Part shown: one piece after another, positions 47,511 through 56,815 of the stretch
How the letters are laid out: the number at the start of each line of letters is the position of its first letter
Position numbering within the stretch: the stretch's first letter is position 1
Assembly: GCA_003169895.1 (NCBI GenBank)
Contig: PNAE01000007.1
Span: 1-64,000 of the forward strand
Length of the DNA: 64,000 bases
Origin: Gemmatimonadota bacterium
Lineage (GTDB): Bacteria; Gemmatimonadota; Gemmatimonadetes; Gemmatimonadales; GWC2-71-9
Direction: 5' to 3'
Program-made: the position numbers and the translations under genes
Notes under the pieces: model-generated
Database searches by the model: none
The model's input: the letters and a program-made list of their open reading frames with translations, nothing else
Told to the model about the DNA's origin: nothing

Positions 47511-47891
47511 ATGACGCGACGCACACAGTCGTCTGACGCCCCGCTGACCGCGGAAGCCCATCTGCAACGGTTGCTCTCCGGCAGTCAGTCGTCCCGCACA
47601 TACCAGTGGCATCACGTCCTCGCCATCGCCGAGGCTGTGACGGCGAAGCGCACGAGCCGGCGCGAGACGCTGCTCCGCCGGGCAGCGCTCTATCAGGGGA
47701 CATTCCGGCTCGATCCGAGCCACGGCATGCCGCACGCCATGCCGCCCGAGGATGTCCTGCGGTGCATCGCGGTGCAAGCGCTGGGCAAGTGGGATCCGCG
47801 GCAGCATCGCGAAGTGATTCTGCGCGTCGCCGACACGGCGGAGCGGGAGATGGTCGCCGAGATCGCCCGGGCGGCACTAGCTGCGGAATGA
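47511..47891 (+). CDS. Small helical protein of unknown function
   Basis: A 126-residue, mostly helical protein (EAHLQRLLSGS, HHVLAIAEAVTAKRTSRRETLLRRAALY, VLRCIAVQALGKWDPRQHREVILRVADTAEREMVAEIARAAL) without signal peptide or cysteine motif. The last part is faintly like a HEAT repeat. It starts 11 bases after the transglutaminase-like gene, with AGGAA upstream, so the two form a unit. The stretch upstream of 47511 in the same frame lies inside the previous gene and was left out. No function is recognised. Confidence 0.6.
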   Translation: MTRRTQSSDAPLTAEAHLQRLLSGSQSSRTYQWHHVLAIAEAVTAKRTSRRETLLRRAALYQGTFRLDPSHGMPHAMPPEDVLRCIAVQALGKWDPRQHREVILRVADTAEREMVAEIARAALAAE

Positions 47892-47909
47892 CCTTTCCGC
47901 AGTCCTAGT
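47876..47909. terminator. Bidirectional terminator covering two convergent stops
   Basis: ACTAGCTGCGGAA and TTCCGCAG-TC-CTAGT pair around a 6-base loop, with a 2-base bulge. Both stop codons (TGA at 47889 on plus, TAG at 47905-47907 on minus) lie inside it. Confidence 0.6.
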
Positions 47910-49155
47910 TGTCCCGCGCAAGCCGGATGCCCGAGAACTGCCAGCGTGCGTCCGGTGGGAAGAAGTTGCGATACGTCGAGCGGGCGTGTGACCGGGGCGT
48001 GGCGCACGATGCGCCGCGCAGCACGATCTGGTTGCACATGAACTTGGCGTTGTACTCGCCGAGGGCTCCCGGGGCGGGCCGGTAGCGGGGATATGCCGAG
48101 TACGCGCTCTGCGTCCACTGCCAGACATCGCCGTAGAGTTGCGCCGGTTCGTTGCCCGGGGCGCGCCCACCCGGCATCGGATGAAAGTGGCCACCCTCGA
48201 GAAAGTGGCCGTCGACCGGGGACGGCGTGGCGACCGCCTCCCACTCTGCTTCCGTTGGCAGGCGCGCCCCGGCCCATCGCGCGTACGCATCGGCTTCGTA
48301 CCAGCTCACGTGAGTCACCGGCTCGGCGTCCGTCACCGCGCGCATTCCGGACAGCGTCATCGTCCACCAATCGCCGTCGCGTGCCTCCCAATACAGCGGC
48401 GCGCTCCAGCCGTGTTCGCGAACAACATTCCAGCCATCCGACAGCCAGAGTTCCGGTCGGCGGTAGCCGCCGTCGGCCATGAACTCACGGTATTCGCCGC
48501 AGGTGACGAGGCGGTCGCCGACCTGGAACCGATCGATGAACACGCGGTGGCGGGGCGATTCGTTGTCGAACGCGAATCCCTCGCCGGCAAAGCCGATTTC
48601 GACCAGTCCCCCGGGTCCGTCGATCCAGCGCGCGGCTGGCACCGCGCCCTCCACCGGCACCGTCGCCGTCGCCGTCGCCTGGCGATACACCGGCCGCAGC
48701 GGATTGCACGACAGCAGATGCTTCAGGTCCGTGAGGATGAGCTCCTGGTGCTGCTGCTCATGATTCAATCCCAGCACCACGACGTCCGGCGCCCCGTCAC
48801 CCGCGTCGAGAAGTTCGAGCATCGCAGCATCGACGTGCGTGCGATAACGCCGCACGTCGGCGACGCTGGGCCGGGTCAGCAAACCCCGGTGCGGTCGGTA
48901 CGGTTGCGGCCCCACCGCGTTGTAATATGAGTTGAACAGATACTCGAAGTGGGCGTCGAACGGCCGGAAATCCCGGCGTGCCGGCTTCAGCACGAAGGTC
49001 TCGAAGAACCACGTGGTATGAGCCAGATGCCAGCGAGTTGGACTCGCATCGGGCATCGACTGCACCACGAAGTCCTCGATGCCGAGGGGCTCGCAGATCC
49101 AGTCAGTCGTGGCGCGAACGGCCCGGTACTGCTGGGCAAGGCTCGGGGTGGACAT
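47905..49155 (-). CDS. egtB: EgtB-like iron-dependent sulfoxide synthase (ergothioneine)
   Basis: A 416-residue enzyme with a DinB-type N-domain and a formylglycine-generating-enzyme (FGE-sulfatase) C-domain. The iron ligands are His46 in WHLAHTTW and His132 and His136 in HEQQHQE. The FGE part runs from about residue 190, with RLPTEAEWEAVA and a late RGASCATPRSHAR. It joins a sulfur donor (Cys or gamma-Glu-Cys) to hercynine with O2. AGGAGA stands six bases before the ATG at 49155; the frame continues upstream without conservation. It is downstream of egtD by 37 bases on the same strand. The donor cannot be told because egtA and egtC are absent here. Confidence 0.92.
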   Translation of the reverse strand: MSTPSLAQQYRAVRATTDWICEPLGIEDFVVQSMPDASPTRWHLAHTTWFFETFVLKPARRDFRPFDAHFEYLFNSYYNAVGPQPYRPHRGLLTRPSVADVRRYRTHVDAAMLELLDAGDGAPDVVVLGLNHEQQHQELILTDLKHLLSCNPLRPVYRQATATATVPVEGAVPAARWIDGPGGLVEIGFAGEGFAFDNESPRHRVFIDRFQVGDRLVTCGEYREFMADGGYRRPELWLSDGWNVVREHGWSAPLYWEARDGDWWTMTLSGMRAVTDAEPVTHVSWYEADAYARWAGARLPTEAEWEAVATPSPVDGHFLEGGHFHPMPGGRAPGNEPAQLYGDVWQWTQSAYSAYPRYRPAPGALGEYNAKFMCNQIVLRGASCATPRSHARSTYRNFFPPDARWQFSGIRLARDN

Positions 49156-49192
49156 ATGCAGTCTCCTGTCTGGTCGCGCCTTGGCCGCCCAG

Positions 49193-50155
49193 TCAGGCCC
49201 GTCGGGGAACCTGGAACAGCAGGACCGCGAACCAGCGCCGGTCATCGGTGAACACCTGGCGTAACTCGAACCCGAAGCTGGCCAGATACTGCTCCAGTTC
49301 ATCGAGCACGAACTTCCGGCTGATTTCGGTCATGATCCGTTCTCCCGCCCGGACCCGAACGTCACGCCCGAGTGGCCGGAGATGCACCGTCTGCTCGCAG
49401 GCAAACCGCGCGAAGATCTCGACGCGCTGCCATTCCGGGTTGTAACTGGCGACGTGGTCAATCTGGCCGAGGTTGAGACCGGCGCCAAGTTCGCGATTCA
49501 TCCGGTGGAAAATGTTGCGGGTGAACTCCGCGGAATGCCCGGCCACATCGTTGTATGCCGCGGTGATCAGGCCAGGATCCTTCACGAGATCCACGCCGAG
49601 CAGCACGAAGTCGCCCGGAACGAGATGGGCCGCGACGTCGGACCAGAAGCGCGCCGCTTCCGTCTGGTTGAAGTTCCCGACGGTGCTCCCCAGAAAGACC
49701 AGCATTGCGGGAGACAACTCGCCGAGCAACGGGAAGGCGGCATCGTAGGTGCCGTGAATGCCCGTGACTCGCACCGCGGGATACGCCACCGATATCGCCG
49801 CACTTCCAGTGCGCAGGGCCGCCTCGCTCACGTCGACCGGCACATAGTGTACCGAGCGCACATGGTTCGAGTAGGCTGCCAGAAGGTGGCCGGTCTTCCT
49901 GGAGCTGCCCGACCCCAGTTCGATCAGGGTGACCGGCCCGGTGAGATCGCGGATGTCGGCGGCCGACGCGTCGAGGATCGACGACTCTGTTCGGGTGAGG
50001 TAGTACTCCGGCGTTTCGCAGATCGCGTCGAACAACCTGCTGCCCCGCTCGTCGTACAGGAATCGACACGGGAGCCACCGCGGGTGATCGCTGAGCCCGA
50101 TCATCACGGCAGTCGCAAATTCCCGCGCCGCAACGTCTGCCTGGTTACTGCTCAC
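49193..50155 (-). CDS. egtD: EgtD histidine N-alpha-methyltransferase (ergothioneine)
   Basis: A 320-residue SAM-dependent methyltransferase that trimethylates histidine to hercynine. Motif I is LIELGSGSSRKTGHLL; the family signatures CETPEYYLTRTE, LGSTVGNF and RNIFHRMNREL are present, with a C-terminal SRKFVLDELEQYL. It overlaps the stop of the RDD/SpoIIM gene upstream by 11 bases. egtB follows. Confidence 0.95.
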   Translation of the reverse strand: MSSNQADVAAREFATAVMIGLSDHPRWLPCRFLYDERGSRLFDAICETPEYYLTRTESSILDASAADIRDLTGPVTLIELGSGSSRKTGHLLAAYSNHVRSVHYVPVDVSEAALRTGSAAISVAYPAVRVTGIHGTYDAAFPLLGELSPAMLVFLGSTVGNFNQTEAARFWSDVAAHLVPGDFVLLGVDLVKDPGLITAAYNDVAGHSAEFTRNIFHRMNRELGAGLNLGQIDHVASYNPEWQRVEIFARFACEQTVHLRPLGRDVRVRAGERIMTEISRKFVLDELEQYLASFGFELRQVFTDDRRWFAVLLFQVPRRA

Positions 50156-51899
50156 GTCGTGCAGCTCTCGATCCGTTCAGAAGATACAGCACCAGCAACA
50201 GCACACTCCCGCCGCTCACCGCCACGCGACCTGCCAGTGGCAAGCGACTCGACGACACGAATCCTTCTATGGTGCCGGCTACCGCCAACAGGACGATCAC
50301 CGCACCGATCATTCGCATGGCGCGGCGTCCCGCGAGGACCAACGCATCCTTGCGCGGCAGCGCTCCCGGCGCGATCAGCGCGCGTCCGAGCAGGAAGCCC
50401 GCGGCGCCGGCAACCCAGATGCTGAACAATTCGAGCGCTCCGTGGCCGAGGACGAAGGTCCAGAGATAGCCCAGCAACCCGACGTTGGCGAAATATCCTG
50501 ACACGGCACCAAGTGCCAGACCGTTGTACGCCAGCGCGACCAGCGAGCCAACGCCGAAGAGAATCCCGAATGCAAAGCAGTTGAATGCGACGTGGACGTT
50601 GTTCACGATGATGGCTGTCGCCATCACCGGACGCTGGTCGCGGGACACCTGCACGTAGCCCTGGCCTCGAGCTTCGCGCGCCGCGCCCGCTTCCGCCCGT
50701 TCGAGCATTGTGTCGGGAATCAGCTCCGCGGCGAGACTCGGGCGGTCCCGCAACAACGCGTACCCTCCGACAGCCGGAAGCGCGAAGACGAGGAACGCGA
50801 GGACGACGTAGCGCCACGACTCGACGATCGCCGCCGGGCAGTCCCGGAACAGCAGCTGCCACATTCGCTGCCAGGTGTGCCGCTCGACGCGATAGAGCGC
50901 GCTGTGACCGGCCGCGACCAGGCGCTCGAGCTGCCCGAGCGCGGTGGGATCGGCACCATAGGTCCGCGCACGCGCGAGATCGGCGGCCACCTCGCGATAC
51001 CGCGCGGCGAAGTCGGGAAGCTCGTCGGCCGTGAGCGCATCGAGTCCTTGTGTGGTCACGCGATCGGCCAGTCCCTCGAATTCACGCCAGCGGGCGCCCT
51101 TGCGGGCAACCAGGCGCTCGGCCACCGACCGGCCGGAATTGGCCGATGCCCGGGCGCCGAAGCGCCCCCGCCGCCGCGCGAGTTCGGCCGCGTGCAGTTC
51201 CCCCAGGAAGGCGACGTCACTCGCGGCGCGCACGGGGTGAGCCGGCGCGAACCGCTCCATCAGTTGGGCGGCGAATCGGTCGCGCACTGGGTCCGGCAGC
51301 GAGGGCGCGCGCGCGATGAAACCGCGCAGGAGCTGGAAATCAGGGTCGCTGAGTTCGGGCGTGCCGAGTTCGACCTCGGCCGACGCCACACCAGGCGGCG
51401 ATATCGGCGCGGCACGAAGCTGCACTGGCTGATCGCGCACCACCACGGTACCGGCGACCATGTCGCCCAGGCGCTTTCCCTTGGAATGAACCGCGATGAG
51501 GATGATGCCGATGAGGCCGATCAGATCGACGGGCAGCAGGAGATTGCGCGCCGCGGCGTCCGAGAACGTGATGCCGCCGCCAGTATCGCGAATGACCCGA
51601 ATGCCGAGCCATCGCTTGCCGGGGGTCTGGCCCCGACGAAACGCCTCGAATCCGGTGTAGTACCCCCACACGATGGCGTATACGACGACCATCTGGATGG
51701 CGAACAGCCAGCTCGAGAGACCGCGCCAGAGCGCCAGTCCAAGCACCGCCATGACGATCAGGACCGTGAGAATCGACCAGTCCGCCACCGCGGCAAGGGT
51801 GCGACTGCCGACCCCCGCGATTTCGTAGTCGAGCATCACATGCTCAGGGGTCTCGAGCTCAAGATGCTGGCGGTAGTCGGGCCGGGACGGCTTGGGCAT
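50145..51899 (-). CDS. RDD domain fused to SpoIIM (DUF95) membrane protein
   Basis: A 584-residue polytopic membrane protein. Residues of about 18-150 are an RDD domain (AGVGSRTLAAVADWSILTVLIV, FEAFRRGQTPGKRWLGIRVI, GDMVAGTVVVRD). The rest is SpoIIM-like, with a soluble helical linker and six membrane helices (AFNCFAFGILFGVGSLVALAYNG, LLGYLWTFVLGHGALELFSIW). This fusion is often next to MoxR/DUF58/DUF4129 genes, as here, where it is divergent from that operon. Role: unknown membrane assembly or transport. The start at 51899 was chosen because the frame beyond it overlaps the divergent gene. Confidence 0.85.
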   Translation of the reverse strand: MPKPSRPDYRQHLELETPEHVMLDYEIAGVGSRTLAAVADWSILTVLIVMAVLGLALWRGLSSWLFAIQMVVVYAIVWGYYTGFEAFRRGQTPGKRWLGIRVIRDTGGGITFSDAAARNLLLPVDLIGLIGIILIAVHSKGKRLGDMVAGTVVVRDQPVQLRAAPISPPGVASAEVELGTPELSDPDFQLLRGFIARAPSLPDPVRDRFAAQLMERFAPAHPVRAASDVAFLGELHAAELARRRGRFGARASANSGRSVAERLVARKGARWREFEGLADRVTTQGLDALTADELPDFAARYREVAADLARARTYGADPTALGQLERLVAAGHSALYRVERHTWQRMWQLLFRDCPAAIVESWRYVVLAFLVFALPAVGGYALLRDRPSLAAELIPDTMLERAEAGAAREARGQGYVQVSRDQRPVMATAIIVNNVHVAFNCFAFGILFGVGSLVALAYNGLALGAVSGYFANVGLLGYLWTFVLGHGALELFSIWVAGAAGFLLGRALIAPGALPRKDALVLAGRRAMRMIGAVIVLLAVAGTIEGFVSSSRLPLAGRVAVSGGSVLLLVLYLLNGSRAARREQ

Positions 51900-51993
51900 G
51901 CGCACCGAGCGGGAAAGGATGCATGGATCGAGCTTCGACGGTAATGTATGGGCACGCCGCGCGCTGTCCCAATCCCCGCCAGGAGATTTCCGC

Positions 51994-52746
51994 ATGGCCG
52001 CACCGGCCCTCCGACCGCTCTCCACCGGCGAAGTGCTCGATGTTTCCTTCGGCCTCTACCGCTCGCTGTTCTTCACGCTCGTCGTCGTCACGACGGTCTC
52101 GCGGCTCGTTCCGACCGTGCTCGGGATCTACCTCAACGTGTCGGGCGGGGTCCTCGAGCATTGGGTGTTGGGCATAGTGCAGTTCCTGGTATCCATCATC
52201 CTGGGGGCGCTCGGCGTCGCGGCGACCACCTTCATCGTGTCCGGCGCCTACCTCGGACAGGAAATCAGCGCAGAAGCTGCGCTGCACGCGGCATGGGGCC
52301 TGATCGGCCGGCTCATCCTGTTGTCGTTGATGACCTCGCTGGTCATCGGCGTCGGGGTAGTGCTCCTGATCGTGCCGGGCGTGATCCTGCTGAGTGGCCT
52401 GTTGTTGAGCACGGTTGCACTGGTGCTGGAGCAGCCACTGACCGCCACCGGCGCCATGAGCAGGTCATGGGAATTGACCAGGGGTTTTCGCGGCAAGGCC
52501 CTGCTCACATTGCTGGTCGCCGCGTTGCTGCTGCTCATACCCACGATGATCGTCGGCGTGCTGGCCGGCATCGCCACATTGCTGGGCATTCCCTCGCAGC
52601 TGCTGGTCCAGGTGCTGGCCGGCGTCCTGCAGATCTTCGTGTACCCCTTCATGTACGTCGCGCTCACCGTGCTGTATTACGACCTTCGCGTGCGCAAGGA
52701 AGGGTTCGACCTGGAATTGCTGGCCACCGCGACGCAGCCGGCGTAA
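51994..52746 (+). CDS. Polytopic membrane protein, first gene of a MoxR/DUF58 operon
   Basis: A 250-residue hydrophobic protein with about six membrane helices (SLFFTLVVVTTVSRLVPTVLGIYL, VQFLVSIILGALGVAATTFIV, VVLLIVPGVILLSGLLLSTVALVL, LLTLLVAALLLLIPTMIVGVL). It begins with a short conserved LRPLSTGEVLDVSFGLYR motif like that of the glycerophosphodiester phosphodiesterase membrane-domain family. AGGAG stands before the ATG at 51994. The stop overlaps the next start (TAATG). No enzyme function is seen. Confidence 0.75.
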   Translation: MAAPALRPLSTGEVLDVSFGLYRSLFFTLVVVTTVSRLVPTVLGIYLNVSGGVLEHWVLGIVQFLVSIILGALGVAATTFIVSGAYLGQEISAEAALHAAWGLIGRLILLSLMTSLVIGVGVVLLIVPGVILLSGLLLSTVALVLEQPLTATGAMSRSWELTRGFRGKALLTLLVAALLLLIPTMIVGVLAGIATLLGIPSQLLVQVLAGVLQIFVYPFMYVALTVLYYDLRVRKEGFDLELLATATQPA

Positions 52747-53354
52747 TGGTGGCACAGCGGCCGGATTCATTGCGGGCGGTGCTCGATTCGGTGTTCGCGG
52801 CACCGCAGTATCGCTGGGTCAGCCGGCCCGATGCGTTCGCAGCGCTGCGACGCTGGTGGGCAGCGATCACGAAGTGGCTGCAAGCGCTGCATGAGACGCA
52901 TCCGCTCGGCTATCGGCTGATCCTGTTCGCTGTTCTTGCCATCCTGATCGCCCTCTTGACACATGCCGCCTGGATATTCTGGCGGACGATGCGACCGGTC
53001 GCGGCACGGAGCGCCGCGGCGCCAACGCCCGGCGTTCGGTGGCAGGGGGAGGCGTGGTACCGCGGCGAGGCGGATCGCCTCGCCGCGCAAGGGCGGTTCG
53101 CCGATGCCATCCAGGCGGATTTCATCGCGCTCATCCTGGCCCTCGATGCGCGCCGGGTGCTGACGTTCCACCCCAGCAAGACACCGGGAGAATATGCCAC
53201 AGAAACGCACTTCGCCCCGGAGGCGGGCCGCGCGTTCCGTGACTTGGTACGCACCCTCTATGGCTATGCGTTTGCCCGCTGGCCGTGCGGGCCCGGCGAG
53301 TTCGCGGCGTGGCGGGCGCGCGCCGTTGCGGAGCGGTATGCGTCCGCGAACTGA
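52746..53354 (+). CDS. DUF4129 domain protein
   Basis: A 202-residue protein with one central membrane helix (LILFAVLAILIALLTHAAWIFW) and a C-terminal DUF4129 segment (AWYRGEADRLAAQGRFADAIQADFIALILALDARRVLTFHPSKTPGEY), which contains the typical TPGEYA motif. It overlaps both neighbours and belongs to the MoxR/DUF58 operon. The role is unknown; such units are linked to envelope or secretion quality control. Confidence 0.8.
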   Translation: MVAQRPDSLRAVLDSVFAAPQYRWVSRPDAFAALRRWWAAITKWLQALHETHPLGYRLILFAVLAILIALLTHAAWIFWRTMRPVAARSAAAPTPGVRWQGEAWYRGEADRLAAQGRFADAIQADFIALILALDARRVLTFHPSKTPGEYATETHFAPEAGRAFRDLVRTLYGYAFARWPCGPGEFAAWRARAVAERYASAN

Positions 53355-54534
53355 AGCCCTTGTCGGGCTCGGCGCGATGGCGCTGCTCGGCGTCCTGGCG
53401 GCCGTCGTCGCCGACTCGCACCGACCAGCGACTCCGGCGGACATCGACCCGTCGACATTCGTTGCGGGCCCGGGCGGTGCACGCGGCCTGCTCGAAGCCA
53501 CCCAGCGGCTGGGGATCGAGGTGCGCCGGTTCCGCGAGCGGCCGATTCGGCTGCAGTACCTGGGCGATCGTCCGCGCCAGCTCCTGGTGATCCTCGACCC
53601 GAGCATGCCGATATCGGCCCCGGAGCTTGACGCGTTCGTGGCGTTCAACCGGTCCGCCGATCTGCTGATTGCCGGACCACGGGCGGAGCGATTGATGCGA
53701 TGCTTCGGGTACCGTGTCAAACGGAGCCGGTTCGATTCGGTCCGGGTGAGCGGTGCATCTGCCACCTCGCCGCGCGTGGACGCGATCCTCATACCGACCA
53801 ACGAGCGAGTCTATACCGATTCGAGTCGCCTCGCCGACGCCGCGCCGTTGACATGTCGAGTGCCGGCGTATCGCACGACCACTACCCTGCTCACGTCGCC
53901 TCGCGGCCCGGTCGCGTTGCGCCTCGAGCGCCAGGATAACGACCATGCGGTGATCCTCGCGGCCGACGCGGGATTGTTCGAGAATAGCCAGTTGCGCTTT
54001 ACCGACGCGGGAACGTTCGCACTCGGGCTCATCGCCGGACACTACGATCGGGTGATCTTCGAGGAGTACCATCACGGCTTCGGTGCCGCCGGATCGCTGG
54101 CGGGCGCGACCTTCGACTGGAGCCGCCACTCTCCGTGGGGATGGGCCGTGTGGCAGCTCGCCGTTGTCGGGCTGCTGGCACTCCTTCTTGGCGCCGTTCG
54201 TTTCGGCCCGGCCGGCCCGGGGATCTCCCGGCGGCGCCGTTCCCAACTCGAGCACGTACGTGCCCTCGCGACCGCGCTCACCGCCGCACGCGGCCACGAT
54301 GAAGCGATCGCGGCGATCGTACGCGGCCTGCGGCGGCGCCTGGCGCCGGCGGCGCTGCGCGGGCGCGGCGATTGGCGGGCCTGGCTCGCACGGCTCAACG
54401 ATCGCGCCGCATCACCCAGCGAGCGCGTAGCGGTCGCCAAGCTGACATCATTCACCCACGCCGGACAGCCGTCATCGAGCGTGCTGCATGCGGCGAATGC
54501 CGTGGAGGATCTTTGGCAGAATCTGCACCACTGA
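53338..54534 (+). CDS. DUF4350 domain membrane protein
   Basis: A 398-residue protein with an N-terminal helix (ALVGLGAMALLGVLAAVVA) and a glutamine-amidotransferase-like DUF4350 region (DPSTFVAGPGGARGLLEATQRLGIEVRRF, LLVILDPSMPISAPELDAFVAFNRSADLLI, VIFEEYHHGFG). A second membrane helix follows near residue 280 (AVWQLAVVGLLALLLGAVRFG), and a helical tail. It overlaps the DUF4129 gene by 17 bases and the MoxR gene by about 22. Confidence 0.8.
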   Translation: MRPRTEALVGLGAMALLGVLAAVVADSHRPATPADIDPSTFVAGPGGARGLLEATQRLGIEVRRFRERPIRLQYLGDRPRQLLVILDPSMPISAPELDAFVAFNRSADLLIAGPRAERLMRCFGYRVKRSRFDSVRVSGASATSPRVDAILIPTNERVYTDSSRLADAAPLTCRVPAYRTTTTLLTSPRGPVALRLERQDNDHAVILAADAGLFENSQLRFTDAGTFALGLIAGHYDRVIFEEYHHGFGAAGSLAGATFDWSRHSPWGWAVWQLAVVGLLALLLGAVRFGPAGPGISRRRRSQLEHVRALATALTAARGHDEAIAAIVRGLRRRLAPAALRGRGDWRAWLARLNDRAASPSERVAVAKLTSFTHAGQPSSSVLHAANAVEDLWQNLHH

Positions 54535-55496
54535 CCAGCGACGAGGTTCGCACCCACGCCGACGCCGCGAATCGCGTCCTGGCCGAACTGCAGCGAGTCG
54601 TGTTGGGTCAGGACGCGGTGCTCCGGGAATCGCTGCTCGCCTTGCTCGCGCGCGGACATGTGCTCCTCGAAGGACCGCCGGGCACCGCCAAGACGCTCCT
54701 GGTCCGGTCGCTCAACCGGACGCTGGGTCTCGAGTTTCGTCGCATCCAGTTCACTCCTGACTTGATGCCGTCGGACATCACCGGCGTGAGCATGCTCGGC
54801 GGACCGGACGTGTTCACGTTCCGGCCGGGGCCGTTGTTCGCCGACCTGGTGCTGGCCGATGAGATCAATCGCGCGCCGGCCAAGACGCAGGCAGCGCTGC
54901 TCGAGGCAATGGAGGAACGCAGTGTCACCGTGGACGGTGTGCGCCACGCGATGACCTCAAGCTTCACCGTGTTCGCGACGCAGAATCCCATCGAGTTCGA
55001 GGGGACGTATCCGCTTCCGGAGGCGGAACTCGATCGCTTCATGATCAAGAGCATGTTGGGCTACCCGGACGCGGACCACGAAACTGGCGTGCTCGCGCGG
55101 GTCCTGGACGGCTTCGAATCGTCCGAGGCCGACACGTTCGGGATCAGCCAGGTGCTCGACGGACCCGGGTTGTCCACCCTGCGCGCGGCGGTGCGGCGCG
55201 TGCGGGTACAGCCGGCGCTGACCAGTTACATCACGGCGCTGATCCGCAGCACGCGTGGCGCACCCGCGTTGACACTCGGCGCATCGCCGCGCGCCAGCGT
55301 GGCATTGCTCAAGCTCGCGCAAGCCGCGGCGCTCGTGGATGGCCGCGGGTACGTCGTTCCGGATGACGTCAAGGCCCTCGCGCCGCCAGTACTTCGGCAT
55401 CGCGTGATCCTCGCGCCTGAACTCGAGCTCGAAGGCGTCACGGCGGACACCGCCCTGGCCACACTGATCCAGCGAGTCGAGGCACCGCGCGGGTGA
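54513..55496 (+). CDS. MoxR-type AAA+ ATPase
   Basis: A 327-residue ATPase: Walker A GPPGTAKT, Walker B LVLADEINRAPAKTQAALLEAMEE, sensor-type VFATQNPIEFEGTYPLPEAELDRF and the typical C-terminal lid. MoxR proteins act as chaperone-like partners of DUF58/VWA proteins. The start is probably the TTG at 54513, with GGAGG four bases before it; no ATG exists between it and the conserved domain. The stop overlaps the DUF58 ATG (TGATG). Confidence 0.9.
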   Translation: MAESAPLTSDEVRTHADAANRVLAELQRVVLGQDAVLRESLLALLARGHVLLEGPPGTAKTLLVRSLNRTLGLEFRRIQFTPDLMPSDITGVSMLGGPDVFTFRPGPLFADLVLADEINRAPAKTQAALLEAMEERSVTVDGVRHAMTSSFTVFATQNPIEFEGTYPLPEAELDRFMIKSMLGYPDADHETGVLARVLDGFESSEADTFGISQVLDGPGLSTLRAAVRRVRVQPALTSYITALIRSTRGAPALTLGASPRASVALLKLAQAAALVDGRGYVVPDDVKALAPPVLRHRVILAPELELEGVTADTALATLIQRVEAPRG

Positions 55497-56815
55497 TGTT
55501 GCCCTCGAGGCGGTGGTACGCCATCGCTGCCGGGCTCGCCATGCTGGCACCCTTTGCGCTGCGCTGGCCGGAGGCCGCGGACGTGCTGGTATTCGCGGAC
55601 ATGTTGTGGGTGCTGGCGTTCGTGATCGATGCCTGGCGAAGCACCGACCCGGCGGTGGCGAACTTCCCGGTCAGGCGCGAGGCGCCGGCTGCATTCTCTG
55701 TCGGACGGCCGTTGCCGGTGACCTATCATTGGACCAATCCATTGCCACGCGCCCTGACGCTCCGGGTGCGCGAGGTCGTCCCGTCACCGCTCGAGGCGGT
55801 TGCCCCCGGCGAACGGCGGTTGAGGCTCTCGCCCGGAACCGAGCTCGCCGAGGCGCAGGTGTTCAGTCCAGTTCGGCGAGGCAAGGCGCAAGGCGGGCAG
55901 CTCCACATCCGGATCGGCGGACCGTGGGGACTTGCCTGGCATCAGGGCAAGCGGGAATTGCCGTGGGATGTGACCGTCTATCCCAGCCTGAAGACCGCGG
56001 CGCTGCAAGCGCTCCCCGCGGCAGCGCAGCGGCGCCGCGAGGCCGGATTCCGCAACCTCCGCCGCATTGGTGAAGGCCGGATCTTCGAAAGCCTGAAGGA
56101 GTGGGTGCCCGGCGACGAGCCGCGCGCCATCGACTGGAAGGCGACGGCGCGCCGCGGCAAGCTGATGTCCCGCCAATATGAGGACGAGCGACGTCAGAAC
56201 GTGATGGTGGTGATCGATGCCGGGCGGCTGCTCACCGCGGAGATCGACGGGCGCGCACGACTCGACGCCGCAATCGACGCGGCACTGGAGCTGACTCAAA
56301 GCGCCGTGCTTCACGATGACAACGTCGGACTGCTGGTATTCGCCGACGAAGTGCTGCACTACGTGGCGCCGAGCCGCGGCCGCCGGGCGTTGCGGCAGGT
56401 GCTCGACGCACTCGCGTCGGTCGAGGGTCGTCTGGTCGAGCCAAACTACCCGGCCGCGTTCGCCTATCTCGCCGCCCGGAACCGCAAGCGGGCGCTGACC
56501 GTGCTGTTCACCGACGTGATCGACCGGACGGCGAGCGACGCCTTCGTCGCGCTGGCGGGAAGCCTGCGGCCTCGCCACCTGCCGCTCGCCGTCACGCTGC
56601 GCGACCCCGCCCTGGAGCGCCTGGCCACCGCGCGGCCGGCGAGTATCGACGATGCATTCCAGCGCGCCGCGGCGGAGGAACTCCTTGAGGCACGCGAAGC
56701 GGCGTTGAGCGAACTGCGATCGGGCGGGGTGCTGGTACTCGACGTCCTGCCCGATGGCGCCGCCCGCGCGGTGGTCGCGCAGTATGAGCGCCTCAAGCGA
56801 CGGGCGATGGTCTAG
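55496..56815 (+). CDS. DUF58 (VWA-like) protein
   Basis: A 439-residue protein with two N-terminal membrane helices (IAAGLAMLAPFALRW, VLVFADMLWVLAFVIDAW), a beta-domain and the DUF58 motif GRIFESLKEWVPGDEPRAIDWKATARRGKLMSRQYEDER. A von-Willebrand-like part follows. It is encoded right after MoxR, its usual partner. A GTG three bases earlier is possible. Its stop overlaps the stop of the minus-strand gene in a CTAG. Confidence 0.88.
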   Translation: MLPSRRWYAIAAGLAMLAPFALRWPEAADVLVFADMLWVLAFVIDAWRSTDPAVANFPVRREAPAAFSVGRPLPVTYHWTNPLPRALTLRVREVVPSPLEAVAPGERRLRLSPGTELAEAQVFSPVRRGKAQGGQLHIRIGGPWGLAWHQGKRELPWDVTVYPSLKTAALQALPAAAQRRREAGFRNLRRIGEGRIFESLKEWVPGDEPRAIDWKATARRGKLMSRQYEDERRQNVMVVIDAGRLLTAEIDGRARLDAAIDAALELTQSAVLHDDNVGLLVFADEVLHYVAPSRGRRALRQVLDALASVEGRLVEPNYPAAFAYLAARNRKRALTVLFTDVIDRTASDAFVALAGSLRPRHLPLAVTLRDPALERLATARPASIDDAFQRAAAEELLEAREAALSELRSGGVLVLDVLPDGAARAVVAQYERLKRRAMV

